From assembly GCA_013003555.1 (NCBI GenBank), contig JABDIV010000070.1, positions 1 to 36,360 of the forward strand: a DNA stretch of 36,360 bases. Direction: 5' to 3'. The DNA is from Flavobacteriaceae bacterium. GTDB taxonomy: Bacteria; Bacteroidota; Bacteroidia; Flavobacteriales; Flavobacteriaceae. Of this stretch, positions 34,547-36,360 are shown in pieces. Under the pieces are notes generated by a model. It ran no database searches and was not told where the DNA came from. It saw only the letters and a list, made by a program, of their open reading frames with translations. A program made the translations under genes and the position numbers. Numbering within the stretch: position 1 is the first letter of the stretch; every line of letters starts with the position of its first letter.

Positions 34547-35667
34547 AATTATTTGATGTTTATAAAACCTTTGATATCACTCCGGTTAAGGCAAATGGGG
34601 TTTTTGTTTATGACGAGAGTGGCCGGGAGTACCTCGATTTTTATGGTGGCCACGCCGTGATTTCAATCGGTCATAGCCATCCGGTTTACGTCAATTCAAT
34701 CACTGAACAATTAAAACGGATTGGGTTTTACAGCAATGCGGTAATAAACCCGCTTCAAAGCGAGTTAGCAATCGAATTGGCCAAGGTTTCTGACTGTATC
34801 AACTATGAATTATTCCTTTGCAATTCAGGTGCTGAAGCCAATGAAAACGCTTTGAAATTAGCCTCTTTTCATACTAATAGGAAGAAAATAATAGCCTTTA
34901 AAAATGGATTCCACGGGCGGACATCTGCAGCCGTAGCGGCTACCGATAATCCCAAGATCATTGCCCCGTTAAACGATCAGCATGCGGTTGAGCATCTTGA
35001 TTTTGGCGATATCGATAAATTGAGAACAGCTTTGAATAAAGGAGATTGCTGCGCTGTGATTATAGAATGCATACAGGGCATTGGCGGGCTAAATGAAGCC
35101 GACACAAATTTCTTGTCAGAGTTGGAAAACCTTTGCCGGAAAAATGGGACAGTCCTGATCGCCGATGAGGTTCAGTCGGGTTATGGCAGAACCGGACAGT
35201 TCTTCTCTTTCCAGAAGCACGGTATAAAGCCAGATATCATAACTATGGCTAAAGGCATGGGGAATGGTTTTCCTATAGGCGGCCTTCTCATCCACAATTC
35301 CATAGAGGCAAAAATGGGTATGCTTGGTACCACATTTGGTGGTAATCATTTAGCCTGTGCAGCTGCTATAGCAGTGCTAAAGGTAATGGAACAAGAACAA
35401 CTTATGTCTCATGTTCAAGAACTCTCCGATTATTTCCGGGAACAACTAATTAGGTTTGACGGTATAAAAGCGATAAAAGGAAGGGGATTAATGCTGGGTC
35501 TTGCATTTGATCATCCAATAGAATCCCTAAGAAAACAATTACTCGATAAACACTTCATCTTTACGGGCAATGCAAAAGACCCTCATGTATTAAGGATATT
35601 ACCACCATTAACTATAAAAAAGGAGCATATCGATCGATTTATTCATGCACTAGCTCAGGAATTATGA
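34543..35667 (+). CDS. argD: N-acylornithine aminotransferase
   Basis: A 374-residue class-III PLP aminotransferase. It transfers the amino group from glutamate to N-acylglutamate semialdehyde. The PLP lysine is Lys237 in ITMAKGMGNGFPIGG. IADEVQSGYGRTG and NSGAEANENALKLA are family blocks. The start overlaps proC (ATGA) and the stop overlaps argF' (ATGA), so three genes are coupled. The family also includes ornithine aminotransferases; the proC neighbour makes a second activity on ornithine conceivable but unproven. Confidence 0.94.
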   Translation: MKLFDVYKTFDITPVKANGVFVYDESGREYLDFYGGHAVISIGHSHPVYVNSITEQLKRIGFYSNAVINPLQSELAIELAKVSDCINYELFLCNSGAEANENALKLASFHTNRKKIIAFKNGFHGRTSAAVAATDNPKIIAPLNDQHAVEHLDFGDIDKLRTALNKGDCCAVIIECIQGIGGLNEADTNFLSELENLCRKNGTVLIADEVQSGYGRTGQFFSFQKHGIKPDIITMAKGMGNGFPIGGLLIHNSIEAKMGMLGTTFGGNHLACAAAIAVLKVMEQEQLMSHVQELSDYFREQLIRFDGIKAIKGRGLMLGLAFDHPIESLRKQLLDKHFIFTGNAKDPHVLRILPPLTIKKEHIDRFIHALAQEL

Positions 35668-36360
35668 AAAAATTTATTCAGATAAATGATATTTCAAACA
35701 TTAGAAAGGCCATTGATGAGGCTCTTTCGTTAAAAAAAGAACCTCTGCAATTCAGTGAGTTGGGAAAATCGAAAAGACTTGTTCTCTTGTTCTTCCATAC
35801 GAGTTTAAGAACGCGGCTCAGCACTGAGAATGCAGCCTCAAACCTTGGGATGCAGGTAAGCGTTCTCAATCCCGGAGACGGCTGGTCACTTGAACTGCAG
35901 GAAGGAGCGGTAATGAATTTAGACTGCCAGGAGCATATTAAAGAAGCCGCCCGGGTCGTATCACAATATGCTGATATTATAGGCGTTCGTGCATTTCCTA
36001 AACTCAAAGATAAAAAGGCTGATCAGTTGGATAGCATTCTGAATGGTTTTGTGAAATATGCTTCAGTACCTGTGATCAATTTAGAATGCTGCAACGGTCA
36101 TCCGTTGCAGGCCCTCACAGACGCCATAACCATCGAAGAAGAAAAAAAGATAAGTCGTCCGAAAATCGTGTTATCATGGGCGCCACATCCGAAGGCCCTC
36201 CCGCATGCGGTCCCTGAATCCTTCATTCGTTGTATGCGACAATTAGATGCTGATTTAACAATTACGCACCCTAAAGGCCTTGAGTTGGATCCTGAAACTG
36301 TGGGAGATGTTCCCATATGTTACAATCAAACGGAAGCTCTTAAAGATGCCGATTTTGTAT
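35664..36360 (+). CDS. argF': N-acylornithine (N-succinylornithine-type) carbamoyltransferase, N-terminal part
   Basis: About 232 residues are visible before the window ends. The carbamoyl-phosphate loop reads FHTSLRTRLST with Ser47, Arg49, Thr50 and Arg51. HPLQ lies at 146-149. WAPHPKALPHAVP is the proline-rich loop I remember from Bacteroides fragilis N-succinylornithine transcarbamylase. The enzyme would carbamoylate N-acylornithine rather than free ornithine. The position that decides acetyl versus succinyl specificity (Pro90 in B. fragilis, Glu92 in Xanthomonas, by memory) is Gln89 here, so the acyl group is uncertain. It overlaps argD by four bases. Confidence 0.9.
   Translation, partial: MKKFIQINDISNIRKAIDEALSLKKEPLQFSELGKSKRLVLLFFHTSLRTRLSTENAASNLGMQVSVLNPGDGWSLELQEGAVMNLDCQEHIKEAARVVSQYADIIGVRAFPKLKDKKADQLDSILNGFVKYASVPVINLECCNGHPLQALTDAITIEEEKKISRPKIVLSWAPHPKALPHAVPESFIRCMRQLDADLTITHPKGLELDPETVGDVPICYNQTEALKDADFV

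Noticed and set aside
36098..36316. Antisense ORF over argF'
   Set aside because: It lies wholly within the coding region of the transcarbamylase on the other strand and has no recognisable features; the same holds for the other antisense ORFs over gltB, ilv, arg and sugar genes.
1..36360. tRNA, rRNA, CRISPR arrays, insertion sequences, prophage
   Set aside because: No cloverleaf, rRNA segment, repeat-spacer array, transposase or phage gene was recognised anywhere in the window.

Overview
The window looks like a chromosomal segment of a Flavobacteriaceae-type Bacteroidota. The signs are a moderately AT-rich sequence, TAnnTTTG-type -7 promoter elements, weak Shine-Dalgarno sites, many short Cys-anchored lipoproteins, an N-succinylornithine-type transcarbamylase, and the gene order argG-argC-proC-argD-argF'. 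Assignments rest on protein families recognised by eye; no database was searched.

Layout. (1) 1-215 (-): start of metK, with a SAM-II riboswitch candidate and promoter upstream. (2) 535-3117 (+): ppc. (3) 3179-5833 (-): porin-glnB-amt ammonium operon, ending in a strong intrinsic terminator at 3116-3142. (4) 6274-12254 (+): gltB-gltD glutamate synthase. (5) 12477-20107 (+): ilvE-ilvD-ilvB-ilvN-ilvC-ilvA, a tightly packed isoleucine/valine operon. (6) 20154-20675 (+): lipoprotein azurin. (7) 20684-30468: two divergent gene sets for oxidative (3-keto) sugar or glycoside processing. The minus set is a GMC flavoenzyme, its Tat-dependent small subunit and a DUF1080 lipoprotein. The plus set is two TIM-barrel isomerase-like proteins, a NupG-type transporter, a Gfo/Idh/MocA oxidoreductase and two DUF1080 lipoproteins, one fused to a PA14 domain. 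(8) 30469-30954: a long leader. (9) 30955-36360 (+): GNAT-argG-argC-proC-argD-argF', cut by the window end.

The theme is nitrogen assimilation and amino-acid synthesis. PEP carboxylase supplies C4 acids, the porin/PII/Amt set imports ammonium, GOGAT makes glutamate, and glutamate feeds the ilv and arg/pro pathways. A carbohydrate-oxidation locus sits between them.

The most interesting observation is the arginine-operon leader. It holds two tandem, previously unlabelled short ORFs. The first has 23 codons and ends with four consecutive Arg codons, Cys and a stop. The second has 14 codons and ends Arg-Arg-Pro-stop. Each is followed by a hairpin plus U-run. This looks like a two-stage, arginine-responsive attenuator. 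Also notable are a SAM-II-like element on metK with a possible expression platform, paired C/G dyads before the ammonium operon, a Gln at the acyl-specificity position of ArgF', and a GMC dehydrogenase with no cytochrome subunit lying next to an azurin.
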